NCBI RefSeq assembly: GCF_014205295.1
Contig: NZ_JACHNF010000001.1
Span: forward strand, 310,001-374,000
Source of the DNA: Kribbella solani
GTDB taxonomy: Bacteria > Actinomycetota > Actinomycetes > Propionibacteriales > Kribbellaceae
Direction: 5' to 3'
Length of the DNA stretch: 64,000 nt
Shown here one piece after another: positions 17,631 through 25,968 of this stretch. Each line of letters starts with the position of its first letter. Position 1 is the first letter of the stretch. Below the pieces are notes generated by a model. That model searched no databases. It saw only the letters and a program-made list of their open reading frames with translations, and had not been told where the DNA came from. The position numbers and the translations under genes are program-made.

Positions 17631-20509
17631 TGGCAGGCCTCGCAGTCGGGATCGTCGATGGAGCAGACCGCTCCGGTGGGTTCGGGCAGCGGCAGGTCAT
17701 CAGGTACGGGCACCGGCGCTGGCATCGCGGCCGCCGGGGCCGTGACGGCGACCGCGTTCAGCCGGCCGTCGGTGCCCTTCAGCGTGGACTTCTCCACATG
17801 GGTCGCTGACTGGGAACGCAGGTAGTACGTCGTCTTGAGGCCGTACCGCCAGGCTGACCGGTACAGCTCGTCAAGCGCGCGACCGGACGGCTTCGCCATG
17901 TACAGGTTCAGCGACTGCGCCTGGTCGATCCACTTCTGCCGGCGCGACGCCGCCTTCACCAGCCACCGCGGGTCGATCTCGAAGGCGGTCGCGTACTGCT
18001 CACGGACGTCCGCCGGGATGCGCTCGATACCGGCCAGGACGCCGTCGTGGTACTTCAGGTCGGACACCATCACCTGGTCCCACAACCCGCGGGCCTTCAG
18101 CTCGGCGACCAGGTACGGGTTGGCGACGGTGAACTCACCGGACATGTTCGACTTCACGAACAGGTTGCTGTACGTCGGCTCGATCGACTGGCTGACGCCA
18201 CAGATGTTGGAGATCGTCGCGGTCGGAGCGATCGCCATCACGTTCGAGTTCCGCATGCCGTCGCGCTGGACCTTGACGCGCAGGGCGTCCCAGTCCAGCC
18301 GCGTCGTCCGGTCGATGATCACGTCACCGTCGCGCGCGGCGTGCAGCAGCTCGAGCGAGTCGATCGGCAGGATCCCCTGGCTCCAGAGCGATCCCTCGTA
18401 CGTCGAGTAGGGCCCGCGCTCGGCGGCGAGCTCACTGGATGCTTCGATCGCGTGGTAGCTGATCTGCTCCATCGACGTGTCCGCGAACTCGACCGCGGCA
18501 TCCGACGCGTACGGGATCCGCAGCGCGGACAGCGCGTCCGCGAACCCCATCAGCCCGAGGCCGACCGGGCGGTGCCGCTGGTTCGCGCGCTCGGACTCCG
18601 GGGTGGTGTAGAAGTTCACGTCGATGACGTTGTCGAGCATCCGGATCGCGGTCTGCACCGTGTCCCGGAGCAGCTCGGCGTCCAGGCCGTCGGCGGTGAG
18701 GTGCGCGACCAGGTTGACCGAGCCGAGGTTGCAGACGGCGGTCTCGTCGACGGTCGTGTTCAGCGTGATCTCGGTGCACAGGTTCGACGAGTGGACAACG
18801 CCGTCGTGCTGCTGCGGCGAACGCAGGTTGCAGGCGTCCTTGAAGGTGATCCATGGATGCCCGGTCTCGAACAGCACGGTCAGCATCCGCCGCCAGAGCT
18901 CAACGGCCTTGATCCGCTTGAACACCTTGATCTCACCACGATCAGCCGCCGCCTCGTACCCGGCATACGCCGCCGCGAACGCCGCGCCGTACAGGTCATG
19001 CAGCTCCGGCACCTCGTCCGGCGAGAACAACGTCCAGTCACCACCGGCCTCGACCCGCTGCAGGAACAGGTCGGGCACCCAGTTCGCCGTGTTCATGTCA
19101 TGCGTACGCCGCCGCTCGTCCCCGGTGTTCTTCCGCAGCTCAAGGAACTCCTCGACGTCGATGTGCCACGTCTCCAAGTACGCACAAACCGCGCCCTTCC
19201 GCCGGCCACCCTGATTGACCGCGACGGCGGTGTCGTTGGCCACCTTCAGGAAGGGGACGACGCCTTGGGATTCGCCGTTGGTGCCGTGGATTTTGGCGCC
19301 GATGCCGCGGACGGGGGTCCAGTCGTTGCCTAGGCCGCCGGAGTACTTGGCTAGGAGGGCGTTGTTACGGATGCCGGTGAAGATGCCGGAGAGGTCGTCC
19401 TGGACGGTGGTGAGGAAGCAGGACGACAGCTGTGGGCGGGTGGTGCCGGCGTTGAACAGGGTGGGGGTGGAGGACATGAAGCGGAACGAGCTGAGCAACT
19501 CGTAGAACTGGATTGCTCGGGCCTCGCGGTCGTCCTCACGTAGGGCCATCCCCATCGCGACTCGGAGGAAGAACGCCTGCGGCAGCTCGTAGCGAACCTT
19601 GTCCAGGTGCAGCAGATAACGGTCGTAGAGGGTCTGCAGGCCGAGGAAGGTGAAGTTCAGGTCGGCGTCGGGGTTGATCGCGGCGGCCAGCCGATCCAGG
19701 TCGAACGCGGCCAGCTCGGGGTCGAGCTGCCCGGCGTCGATCCCGGTCCGGATGTACGCCGGGAAATAGGTCCGGTACGCCTCGGTCATGTCGGCCTGGC
19801 TGGCCTGCCGGGGCTCGCCGTGGACGCGGCCGAGTGCCTCGCGGCGGATCTGGTCCAGCAGCAGCCGGGACGCGGCGAAGCTGTACTGCGGCTCGGTCTC
19901 GACGTACGACCGGGCGGCCATCACCAGCGCCAGCTCGACCTCGTGCTGGGCGATGCCGTCGTAGCAGGCGCCGAGCGTCTCGTTCAGGATCAGCTCCGGG
20001 TCGACCGCGTCCAGCCCGGCGGCCGCCTCCGCGACCACCACCCGGAGGCGGTCGACATCCAGCGGTGACCGGCTGCCGTCCGCGGCGCGTACGGTCAGCA
20101 CCGGCGCATCGGTGACACCGCCAGGATCAGCAGGCGTACGGGCCTTGGTGCGCTCTTCGCGATACAGCACGTACGCCCGGGCGACCTGGTGTTCGCCGGC
20201 TCGCATCAGCGCCAGCTCGACCTGGTCCTGGATGTCCTCGACCTGGACGCTCCGCCGGGCGGTGTGGTGACGGCCGCGGCTGGTCAGCGCATCGACGACC
20301 CGGCCGGTCAGGTCGGTGACCAGGTCGCGGACCCGGTGGGTGGCGCCGGCCTCGGCGCCCTCGACGGCGAGGAACGCCTTGGTCACGGCGACGGAGATCT
20401 TGGTGGCGTCGAACGGCGTGCTGCTGCCGTCCCGACGGATGACGGTGAGCTCGGTCGGCTGGTCGGTCGGCACGGACGACGACGCAGCCGGTGAGGAAGC
20501 AAGTGTCAC
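17627..20509 (-). CDS. nrdA: Ribonucleotide reductase large subunit (class I)
   Basis: 960 aa. It reduces ribonucleoside diphosphates to deoxyribonucleotides with NrdB. Two ATP-cone-like domains sit at the N-terminus ([18 protein letters not shown], ~residues 20-110, and [18 protein letters not shown], ~130-220). The barrel follows ([49 protein letters not shown]). The C-terminus ends CEAC, a redox-active Cys pair. GTG 20509 is chosen because GGAGAG lies seven bases upstream; the frame stays open further upstream to 20797, but without an SD. It is first in the nrdAB operon, behind NrdR-box-like repeats. Confidence 0.95.
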   Translation of the reverse strand: MTLASSPAASSSVPTDQPTELTVIRRDGSSTPFDATKISVAVTKAFLAVEGAEAGATHRVRDLVTDLTGRVVDALTSRGRHHTARRSVQVEDIQDQVELALMRAGEHQVARAYVLYREERTKARTPADPGGVTDAPVLTVRAADGSRSPLDVDRLRVVVAEAAAGLDAVDPELILNETLGACYDGIAQHEVELALVMAARSYVETEPQYSFAASRLLLDQIRREALGRVHGEPRQASQADMTEAYRTYFPAYIRTGIDAGQLDPELAAFDLDRLAAAINPDADLNFTFLGLQTLYDRYLLHLDKVRYELPQAFFLRVAMGMALREDDREARAIQFYELLSSFRFMSSTPTLFNAGTTRPQLSSCFLTTVQDDLSGIFTGIRNNALLAKYSGGLGNDWTPVRGIGAKIHGTNGESQGVVPFLKVANDTAVAVNQGGRRKGAVCAYLETWHIDVEEFLELRKNTGDERRRTHDMNTANWVPDLFLQRVEAGGDWTLFSPDEVPELHDLYGAAFAAAYAGYEAAADRGEIKVFKRIKAVELWRRMLTVLFETGHPWITFKDACNLRSPQQHDGVVHSSNLCTEITLNTTVDETAVCNLGSVNLVAHLTADGLDAELLRDTVQTAIRMLDNVIDVNFYTTPESERANQRHRPVGLGLMGFADALSALRIPYASDAAVEFADTSMEQISYHAIEASSELAAERGPYSTYEGSLWSQGILPIDSLELLHAARDGDVIIDRTTRLDWDALRVKVQRDGMRNSNVMAIAPTATISNICGVSQSIEPTYSNLFVKSNMSGEFTVANPYLVAELKARGLWDQVMVSDLKYHDGVLAGIERIPADVREQYATAFEIDPRWLVKAASRRQKWIDQAQSLNLYMAKPSGRALDELYRSAWRYGLKTTYYLRSQSATHVEKSTLKGTDGRLNAVAVTAPAAAMPAPVPVPDDLPLPEPTGAVCSIDDPDCEACQ

Positions 20510-20670
20510 AGGTGTGCTCTCCACGGGAGTTCGGAGGGCCGGGACCACGCGCGTGGGCGCATGACGGGACCGGGCAGCACCGGCCGGGAACACTGCCGTC
20601 ACGCCCTGCGATCCACGCCGCGAGGTCTCGAACCGCGTGCACCGGCGGTACACGCGCCGGTGGCAGGAAT

Positions 20671-20776
20671 CCCACATCTTGTGGTGTAGGCCGCTTCGAA
20701 CCACCAGCATCAGCGATGCTAGGCGTCGAGAACTAGATCTTGTGGTAGCGCCACGCCGCACGTCATACATGTTGTG
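20671..20776 (-). promoter_or_regulatory. NrdR-box-like repeats and promoter of nrdAB
   Basis: Three related sites: CCACATCTTGTGG (20672-20684, perfect palindrome), CTAGATCTTGTGGT (20733-20746) and CATACATGTTGTGAT (20764-20778). The last two are spaced 32 bp, the helical phasing known for NrdR box pairs. On the minus strand TAGCAT (20722-20717) is a good -10, and its -35 falls in the middle box. Repression of nrdAB by NrdR-(d)ATP is inferred from the family. Confidence 0.65.
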
Positions 20777-20780
20777 ATCC

Positions 20781-21362
20781 TCACGCCGCGACCGCATAGA
20801 GATCTTGGAGCGTCATGATCTCGGAGCCGTGGTGGATCAGCTCGCGGTTCAGCCGCAGCACGACGTGGCCGAACGGTTCGCTCGCGTCCAGCTCGTTCGC
20901 CTGGCTGAGCCCGACGGTCATCGCCTCGTCCTCGTCCAGGGCGGCGATCGCCTGTTGCCAGGTCTCGACCCAGTACGTCAGCCAGGCGACCGCGTCCTGC
21001 GCGTTGCCGTGCAGGGTGATGTCGCCGCGGCCCTGCCGGCTCGGGCCGAAGGTCCACTCCCAGCGCTCGAAGAAGGTTTCGGTCAGGTGAGCGATCAGCC
21101 AGGCGATCGTCCGTGGACCGCGATGATCCGGCTCGTCCGGCCACTGCGCGACCCATTCGCCGGAGCCGAGCGACCGGAACCGCCCGGTGTAGTGCCGCCG
21201 GACCACGGTCAGGGCTTCGCTGCTCGGTCGCCAGAAGTACTGCTCGTCGGTCAACCGGGCGAGCCGGCCGGACAGCACCATCCAGCTGAACCCGAGCTGG
21301 CCACGGACCATCGCCATCGCCGACGGCCGGTGCAGGATGTCCCAGTCGAACGCCTCCGACAT
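20781..21362 (-). CDS. DinB-superfamily protein with an SOS box
   Basis: 193 aa from ATG 21362, preceded by AGGGGAG with six-base spacing. The helical-bundle pattern includes MVRGQLGFSWMVLSGRLARLTDEQYFWRP, AWLIAHLTETFFERWEWTFG and a C-terminal LNRELIHHGSEIMTLQDLY, the His-containing pattern of DinB/YfiT-like proteins. Members bind a divalent metal and are often thiol-dependent transferases; the substrate is unknown. A perfect LexA operator lies 20 bp upstream of the start. nrdAB lies downstream on the same strand, behind its own promoter. Confidence 0.85.
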   Translation of the reverse strand: MSEAFDWDILHRPSAMAMVRGQLGFSWMVLSGRLARLTDEQYFWRPSSEALTVVRRHYTGRFRSLGSGEWVAQWPDEPDHRGPRTIAWLIAHLTETFFERWEWTFGPSRQGRGDITLHGNAQDAVAWLTYWVETWQQAIAALDEDEAMTVGLSQANELDASEPFGHVVLRLNRELIHHGSEIMTLQDLYAVAA

Positions 21363-21381
21363 CACAAACTCCCCTGTACGA

Positions 21382-21397
21382 TCGAACATGTGTTCGA
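21382..21397. promoter_or_regulatory. LexA/SOS box
   Basis: TCGAAC-ATGT-GTTCGA is a perfect match to the actinobacterial SOS box TCGAAC-N4-GTTCGA. It lies 20-35 bp upstream of the DinB-family start codon and 44 bp after the Fic gene stop. Confidence 0.85.
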
Positions 21398-21440
21398 ATC
21401 ATTGCTCGCGCCAGGGCGGAAAGTCAAACCAAGATTCGAG

Positions 21441-22709
21441 CTATCCGCGTGTCGGTCCTGGCCTTGCCGGAACAGGTCTGATAGGCGGCGAAATCCGGGT
21501 ATCGGCGGCCGGGCTCGCGAAGCGGCGTTCGAGCAAGGTGAAGGCATCGATCAGCTCGGGTGCCTCGTACACCCGATTACGGCGGCCGTCGGTGACCTCG
21601 CGGAGGACGCGGGCTTCGACCAGGCGGGTGAGGGCCTGGTTCGCGGCCTGCTGCGAGCGGTCGATCAGGCGCGCCGCGGCGGCCAAGGTGAGCACGGGCG
21701 CGGCCGGCAGCGCCTCGATCAGCCGCTCGGTCGCCGAGCCCGCGCGGACCGGGTCGGCGCGCTCCCGCCAGGCCTCCTTGAGCTCGGTCGCGTTCTGTTC
21801 GAAGCGGGCCGCCTCGGCGGTCGCCTGCGTGCACGCCATCGCGAACATCCGCAGCCACGGGTTGGCCGCCGCGCGCGCCTTCGCCGTCGTCGCGCGGCCG
21901 ACGTACCGGAAGGTGGTCAGCGCGTTCACGTACTCCGCGGCGTGAGTCGCGAGCGCGAGCGACACTGGCGGCACGGTCCGGGAGACCAGGCCTTCGGCGC
22001 GCAGGATCAGGTGGATCAGCGCCCGCCCGGTCCGCCCGTTCCCGTCGGCGAAGGGATGGATGGTCTCGAACTGCGCGTGCGCGATCGCCGTCTTGGCCAG
22101 CACGGGCAGCGGCGACTCGCGGACGAACGTCATCAGATCGGCGAGCAGTTCGGGCACGAGTTGCGCGGGCGGCGGCACGTAGTACGCCTCGGCGGGGGAG
22201 CGGCCGCCGATCCAGTTCTGCAGGTAGCGGATCTCGCCGCCGTACTCCGGGTTCGGCGACTGCGCCATCAGTTGCCGGTGCGCCTCGAGTACGTGGCCGA
22301 CCTCCAGTTTGTCGCCGGCCTGGACGGATTCGGTCACCCAGGTCATCGCGTCGACCGCGCCGAGCACTTCCTCGGCGGTGACGTCGCGGGCCCGATCGCG
22401 GAGTACGTCGGCCTTCAGCAACCGTCGCGCGCCGACGACGAGCCCTTCGATGTGCGACGACCCGACCGCCTCGGCCCGGAGCAGGGGGCGGGCCAGCGCC
22501 TCGCTGTTCGTCAGTACGGCCGCCGTCGCGTCCAGGCGGGCGAGATCTCCGGCGGCGTCCTCCAGTACGGCGAGCACGTCGTCGCTCAGGTCGAACGCGC
22601 GGCCGGTCAACGGGTCGGGAAAGTACAGCTCGTACGACCCGCCGAGCCGCTCCGCGCGAGTGAACCCGTCCGGATGCCCGGGCCACCGGTGCAACTCAAC
22701 ACGCGCCAT
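21441..22709 (-). CDS. Fic family protein (class II) with C-terminal winged helix
   Basis: 422 aa. The core motif HPFADGNGRTGR (HxFx(D/E)GNGRxxR) is intact, so AMP or another nucleotide transfer is plausible. An N-terminal inhibitory motif SSHIEG ((S/T)xxxE(G/N)) places it in self-inhibited class II. The C-terminal region (~330-400, LTLAAAARLIDRSQQAANQALTRLVEARVLREVT) looks like a winged helix, common in Fic-HTH proteins that control targets or their own promoter. There is no adjacent antitoxin gene. ATG 22709. The upstream spacer holds TTATCCACA and the inverted repeat CCTTG-AA-CAAGG. Confidence 0.92.
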   Translation of the reverse strand: MARVELHRWPGHPDGFTRAERLGGSYELYFPDPLTGRAFDLSDDVLAVLEDAAGDLARLDATAAVLTNSEALARPLLRAEAVGSSHIEGLVVGARRLLKADVLRDRARDVTAEEVLGAVDAMTWVTESVQAGDKLEVGHVLEAHRQLMAQSPNPEYGGEIRYLQNWIGGRSPAEAYYVPPPAQLVPELLADLMTFVRESPLPVLAKTAIAHAQFETIHPFADGNGRTGRALIHLILRAEGLVSRTVPPVSLALATHAAEYVNALTTFRYVGRATTAKARAAANPWLRMFAMACTQATAEAARFEQNATELKEAWRERADPVRAGSATERLIEALPAAPVLTLAAAARLIDRSQQAANQALTRLVEARVLREVTDGRRNRVYEAPELIDAFTLLERRFASPAADTRISPPIRPVPARPGPTRG

Positions 22710-22773
22710 ACCTATATTCAAGCTTATCCACAAACCTTGAACAAGGGTCGTGCGTACGGGCAGACTGTTGTAC

Positions 22774-23598
22774 GTGAGCCTGGACGAGCAGACACTGCAG
22801 CAAGTAGCCGCCAACGAAGCCGACTGGAACGCCCGGGCACCACTGCATGCGGCGAGCGACTTCTACGACCGCCCGGCCGAGTACTGGTTCGCCGACTACG
22901 AGTGGACCGATCTCGGCGAGCTCGACGGTCGCGACGTACTGCATCTGCAATGTCATCTCGGCACGGAGACGATCGCCTTCGCGGAGCGCGGCGCGCGGAC
23001 CACCGGGCTCGACCTGTCCGCCGCGTCCCTGGCGGAGGCACGGCGGATCGCTGCCGACGCGAAGGTGGCCATCGAGTACGTACACGCCAATGTGTACGAC
23101 GCGGTGGATGTGCTTCCGGGCAAGCAGTTCGACGTCGTGTACACGGGCAAGGGCGCACTGTGCTACCTGCCGGATCTGCAGCAGTGGGCCGAGGTCGTAC
23201 GCGACCTGCTCAAGCCCGGCGGGATGCTCTACATCGTGGAGTTCCACCCGTTGCTGAACGCGCTCCGCGAGGTGTCACTGCCCGGTGAGACCGACGAGTT
23301 GATCCTCCGCGCCGACTACCTGGAAGGGCGCGGACCGATCGCGCACGAGTCCACTGTCACGTACACCGGCGACGAGGTCCCCGGCCGCCAGACCAGCTAC
23401 GAGTGGCGGCACGGCCTGGGCGAACTCACCACCACACTGGCGGCCGCCGGTCTCCAGATCACCAGCTTGCGTGAGTCTGAAGTCCTCCCGTGGCCGCGTT
23501 GGTCCAGCATGCGGCAGACCCCCGACGGCTGGTGGCGCCTGCCCGACGAGGCCCCGCGAATCCCACTTCTGTTCGCGCTGAAAGCCCAGAAGCAGTAG
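22774..23598 (+). CDS. Class I SAM-dependent methyltransferase
   Basis: About 274 aa from GTG 22774 (GTG 22750 also in frame). SAM motif I is VLHLQCHLGTETIAFAERGA with the acidic residue in GLDLS. YTGKGALCYLPDLQQW and LLKPGGMLYIVEFHP correspond to motifs post-I and III. The substrate is unknown. It is divergent from the Fic gene and convergent with a small membrane protein. Confidence 0.88.
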   Translation: MSLDEQTLQQVAANEADWNARAPLHAASDFYDRPAEYWFADYEWTDLGELDGRDVLHLQCHLGTETIAFAERGARTTGLDLSAASLAEARRIAADAKVAIEYVHANVYDAVDVLPGKQFDVVYTGKGALCYLPDLQQWAEVVRDLLKPGGMLYIVEFHPLLNALREVSLPGETDELILRADYLEGRGPIAHESTVTYTGDEVPGRQTSYEWRHGLGELTTTLAAAGLQITSLRESEVLPWPRWSSMRQTPDGWWRLPDEAPRIPLLFALKAQKQ

Positions 23599-23603
23599 TA
23601 CCT

Positions 23604-23798
23604 TCAGCGTTTCTTCGGCCCCCGGAACGCCACATAGATCAGCGCCACCCCGAACGCCGCCACGATCGGCCCGACCGTCGCCCACAGGGTGCTGCCGGTC
23701 ATCGAGCTGCCCTTGAGATACCCCAACCCCTGGAACGTCCAGACGCCACCGATCGCGATCAGCAGCGCGGCAAAAGCGATGGCGACGATCTTTCCCAT
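23604..23798 (-). CDS. Small membrane protein, 64 aa
   Basis: Two predicted membrane helices (IVAIAFAALLIAIGGVWTF and LWATVGPIVAAFGVALIYVAF) with a short GlyLysGlySer loop and a basic tail (RGPKKR). ATG 23798. Its small size, hydrophobic pattern and spacing within the minus-strand group support a real gene. Function unknown. Confidence 0.8.
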   Translation of the reverse strand: MGKIVAIAFAALLIAIGGVWTFQGLGYLKGSSMTGSTLWATVGPIVAAFGVALIYVAFRGPKKR

Positions 23799-23807
23799 AC
23801 CGAAAGG

Positions 23808-24659
23808 CTAGCCGAGAAGGTGATCGCAGAGTTCCACGAGTTGCCGGCGTAGTGGTCGGGCGCGGTCGGCGAACCCACGCTGCGCCGCCGTGTACTCTGC
23901 CTTGCCCTCAACAGTCTCGATCCGCACCGGCGCGTACCCCAGGTCCGCGAGGTCGTACGGCGACGCGCGCATGTCCAGCGTACGGATGTCTCGCGCGAGC
24001 TCGAAGCAGTCCAGCAGCAACGCGCTGGGGGTGAACGGCATCAGCTTGCCGGCCCACTTGTAGAGGTCCATGTTCGCGTGCAAACAGCCGCCCTGCTCAA
24101 GTTGCGGCTGTGATCCCCGCGTCGGCTGCAGTGTGTTGCGAGGGCGCGCCGCGTCCGTGAAGAAGCGGAACGCGTCGAAGTGCGAGCAGCCGATCTTGTG
24201 CGACTCGACTACCTGATCGGTGCCTTCGGCTCCCAACCGCAACGGCCAGGCGGCGTGGCGTACGTCAGGCGTGCGGTAAACCATCGCCCATTCGTGCAAA
24301 CCGAAACAGCCGAACTGTGGTTGCCGATCGAGCGTGGCAGCGAGCAGTCGTCGAATCCACGTGATGCTGTCGGTACGACGGGTGATCTCCGCACTGTCCA
24401 GTGCCGCAACGCCATCGACCACCTGGTAGCCGCGCCGCTCCGAGTAGGACGCCGCGTCGAGCAGCCGTACGCCCGGACCGGGATGCCAGACGCGCAGCTG
24501 GTTCGGGCGGATCGGGTAGTAGGTGAACAGGAAGTCCTCGACCGGATGAGCTTCCCGGCGACGCCGGCGCTCCAGATGACCGGACAGCAAGGCGTCCACA
24601 CGGGCAGTGTGCGAGGCGGCGTACGACGACCACTCGCCCGACGTGAGAGTGATGGTCAT
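23808..24659 (-). CDS. Conserved actinobacterial protein, often labelled 3-methyladenine DNA glycosylase
   Basis: 283 aa from ATG 24659, overlapping the GNAT gene stop (ATGA). Conserved-looking blocks include FGCFGLHEWAMVYR, KIGCSHFDAFRFFT, GGCLHANMDLYKWA and LARDIRTLDMRASPYDL. From memory, similar actinobacterial proteins carry a 3-methyladenine DNA glycosylase label. I see no clear helix-hairpin-helix GPD motif that would prove it. It forms a two-gene unit with the acetyltransferase. Confidence 0.8.
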   Translation of the reverse strand: MTITLTSGEWSSYAASHTARVDALLSGHLERRRRREAHPVEDFLFTYYPIRPNQLRVWHPGPGVRLLDAASYSERRGYQVVDGVAALDSAEITRRTDSITWIRRLLAATLDRQPQFGCFGLHEWAMVYRTPDVRHAAWPLRLGAEGTDQVVESHKIGCSHFDAFRFFTDAARPRNTLQPTRGSQPQLEQGGCLHANMDLYKWAGKLMPFTPSALLLDCFELARDIRTLDMRASPYDLADLGYAPVRIETVEGKAEYTAAQRGFADRARPLRRQLVELCDHLLG

Positions 24660-25138
24660 AGCTCGAGAGTGAACGCGTACAGGTTGAGACCTGGAATCGG
24701 GGACCAGTCGCGTTCTGGCAGGCGCGTGAAGCCGAGGCGTTCGTACAGGCGGTGGGCGGTGGTCATGTACTCGGCGCTGCACATCACGATCCGGTGCTGC
24801 CCGAGTTCCCGCGTACGCGCGATGCAGCGCTCGGTCAGCGCCGTACCGATGCCGAGTCCACGCGCGCGGCCGGCCACGCCGAGCATCCGGAACTCGCCCT
24901 CGTCGTCGCGCCCGATCTCGCGGTAGACGGAGCCGGCCGGACAGTAAGTAACAGTGCCCAGCAGCCCGGACTTGTCGGCCGCGACCCACAGCTCTGCTTT
25001 GGCAGCACGATCAGCGGCGGCACGCAGCGTCAGCACGTAGTCACCACGAACGAAACCGTCATGGGCGTACGCGTCGACGGTCAGCTCACCGACGGCGTCG
25101 TACTCGGCCGCAAGCGCCAAGCGGATCTCATACGTCAC
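24656..25138 (-). CDS. GNAT-family N-acetyltransferase
   Basis: 160 aa, GTG 25138. Acetyl-CoA motif A reads FRMLGVAGRARGLGIGTALTERCIA (R/Q-x-x-G-x-G/A type), and the C-terminal segment MTTAHRLYERLGFTRLPE is typical of GNAT motif B. Substrate unknown. It is first in a unit with the downstream conserved protein (ATGA overlap) and divergent from the FAH hydrolase gene. Confidence 0.9.
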   Translation of the reverse strand: MTYEIRLALAAEYDAVGELTVDAYAHDGFVRGDYVLTLRAAADRAAKAELWVAADKSGLLGTVTYCPAGSVYREIGRDDEGEFRMLGVAGRARGLGIGTALTERCIARTRELGQHRIVMCSAEYMTTAHRLYERLGFTRLPERDWSPIPGLNLYAFTLEL

Positions 25139-25179
25139 CGCACAACTGTCTCATCACCTACCACCGGTAGGCTCGGCCC

Positions 25180-25968
25180 GTGCGTATCGCCAGATTCTCC
25201 GTGGACGACGAGCCCAAGTACGGCGTCGTCGAGACCGACGACCCCGAGGGACTCGTCGGTACAGTCAACGTTCTCGACTCGGACCCGCTCTACCGGTCGG
25301 CGCAGTTCACCGGGGAGAAGCTGCAGCTCGCGGACGTGCGGCTGCTCGCGCCGGTGATCCCGCGCAGCAAGGTGGTCTGCGTCGGCCGGAACTACGCGGC
25401 CCATGCCGCCGAGCTGGGCAACGACGTGCCGGACCAGCCGATGATCTTCCTGAAGCCGAACACCAGCGTGATCGGCCCGCGGGACGGCATCGTGTACCCG
25501 GAGCAGACGAACGACCTGCACTTCGAGGGCGAGCTGGCGATCGTGATCGGCCGGATCTGCCGGGACCTGCCCAAGGAGCGGGTGAACGAGGTGATCTTCG
25601 GTTACACGATCGCGAACGACGTGACCGCGCGCGACCTGCAGAAGTCCGACGGGCAATGGGCCCGGGCCAAGGGGTACGACACGTTCTGCCCGCTCGGCCC
25701 GTGGATCAGCACCGAGCTGGACGTGTCCGACCTGCGGGTCAGCACCGAGCTGAACGGTGAGCCCAAGCAGGACGGGCGGACGTCGCAGTTCATCTTCGAC
25801 ATCCCCGAGGTGCTCGCCTACATCACCTCCTTCACCACGCTGCTGCCCGGCGACGTGGTGCTCACCGGTACGCCGGCGGGGGTCGGCCCGATGTTGCCCG
25901 GTGACGAGGTGTCGGTCAGCGTCGAAGGAATCGGAACTCTGACGAACAAGGTGATCGTGCGTGACTGA
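25180..25968 (+). CDS. Fumarylacetoacetate hydrolase family protein
   Basis: 262 aa. The FAH C-terminal domain pattern is CVGRNYAAHAAELG, MIFLKPNTSVIGP, HFEGELAIVIG (metal-binding Glu residues), TIANDVTARDLQ and LTGTPAGVGPM. Family members hydrolyse or decarboxylate 2-oxo acids such as oxaloacetate or acylpyruvates; the exact substrate is not readable. TAGGCT (25168-25173) six bases before GTG 25180 suggests leaderless translation. The stop lies inside the start of gltX (8-bp overlap), an arrangement I recall as common in actinobacteria. Confidence 0.92.
   Translation: MRIARFSVDDEPKYGVVETDDPEGLVGTVNVLDSDPLYRSAQFTGEKLQLADVRLLAPVIPRSKVVCVGRNYAAHAAELGNDVPDQPMIFLKPNTSVIGPRDGIVYPEQTNDLHFEGELAIVIGRICRDLPKERVNEVIFGYTIANDVTARDLQKSDGQWARAKGYDTFCPLGPWISTELDVSDLRVSTELNGEPKQDGRTSQFIFDIPEVLAYITSFTTLLPGDVVLTGTPAGVGPMLPGDEVSVSVEGIGTLTNKVIVRD

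Noticed and set aside
21441-22709. Fic toxin-antitoxin pair
   Set aside because: The inhibitory SSHIEG motif is in the same protein and no small antitoxin ORF is adjacent, so a two-gene module is not supported.
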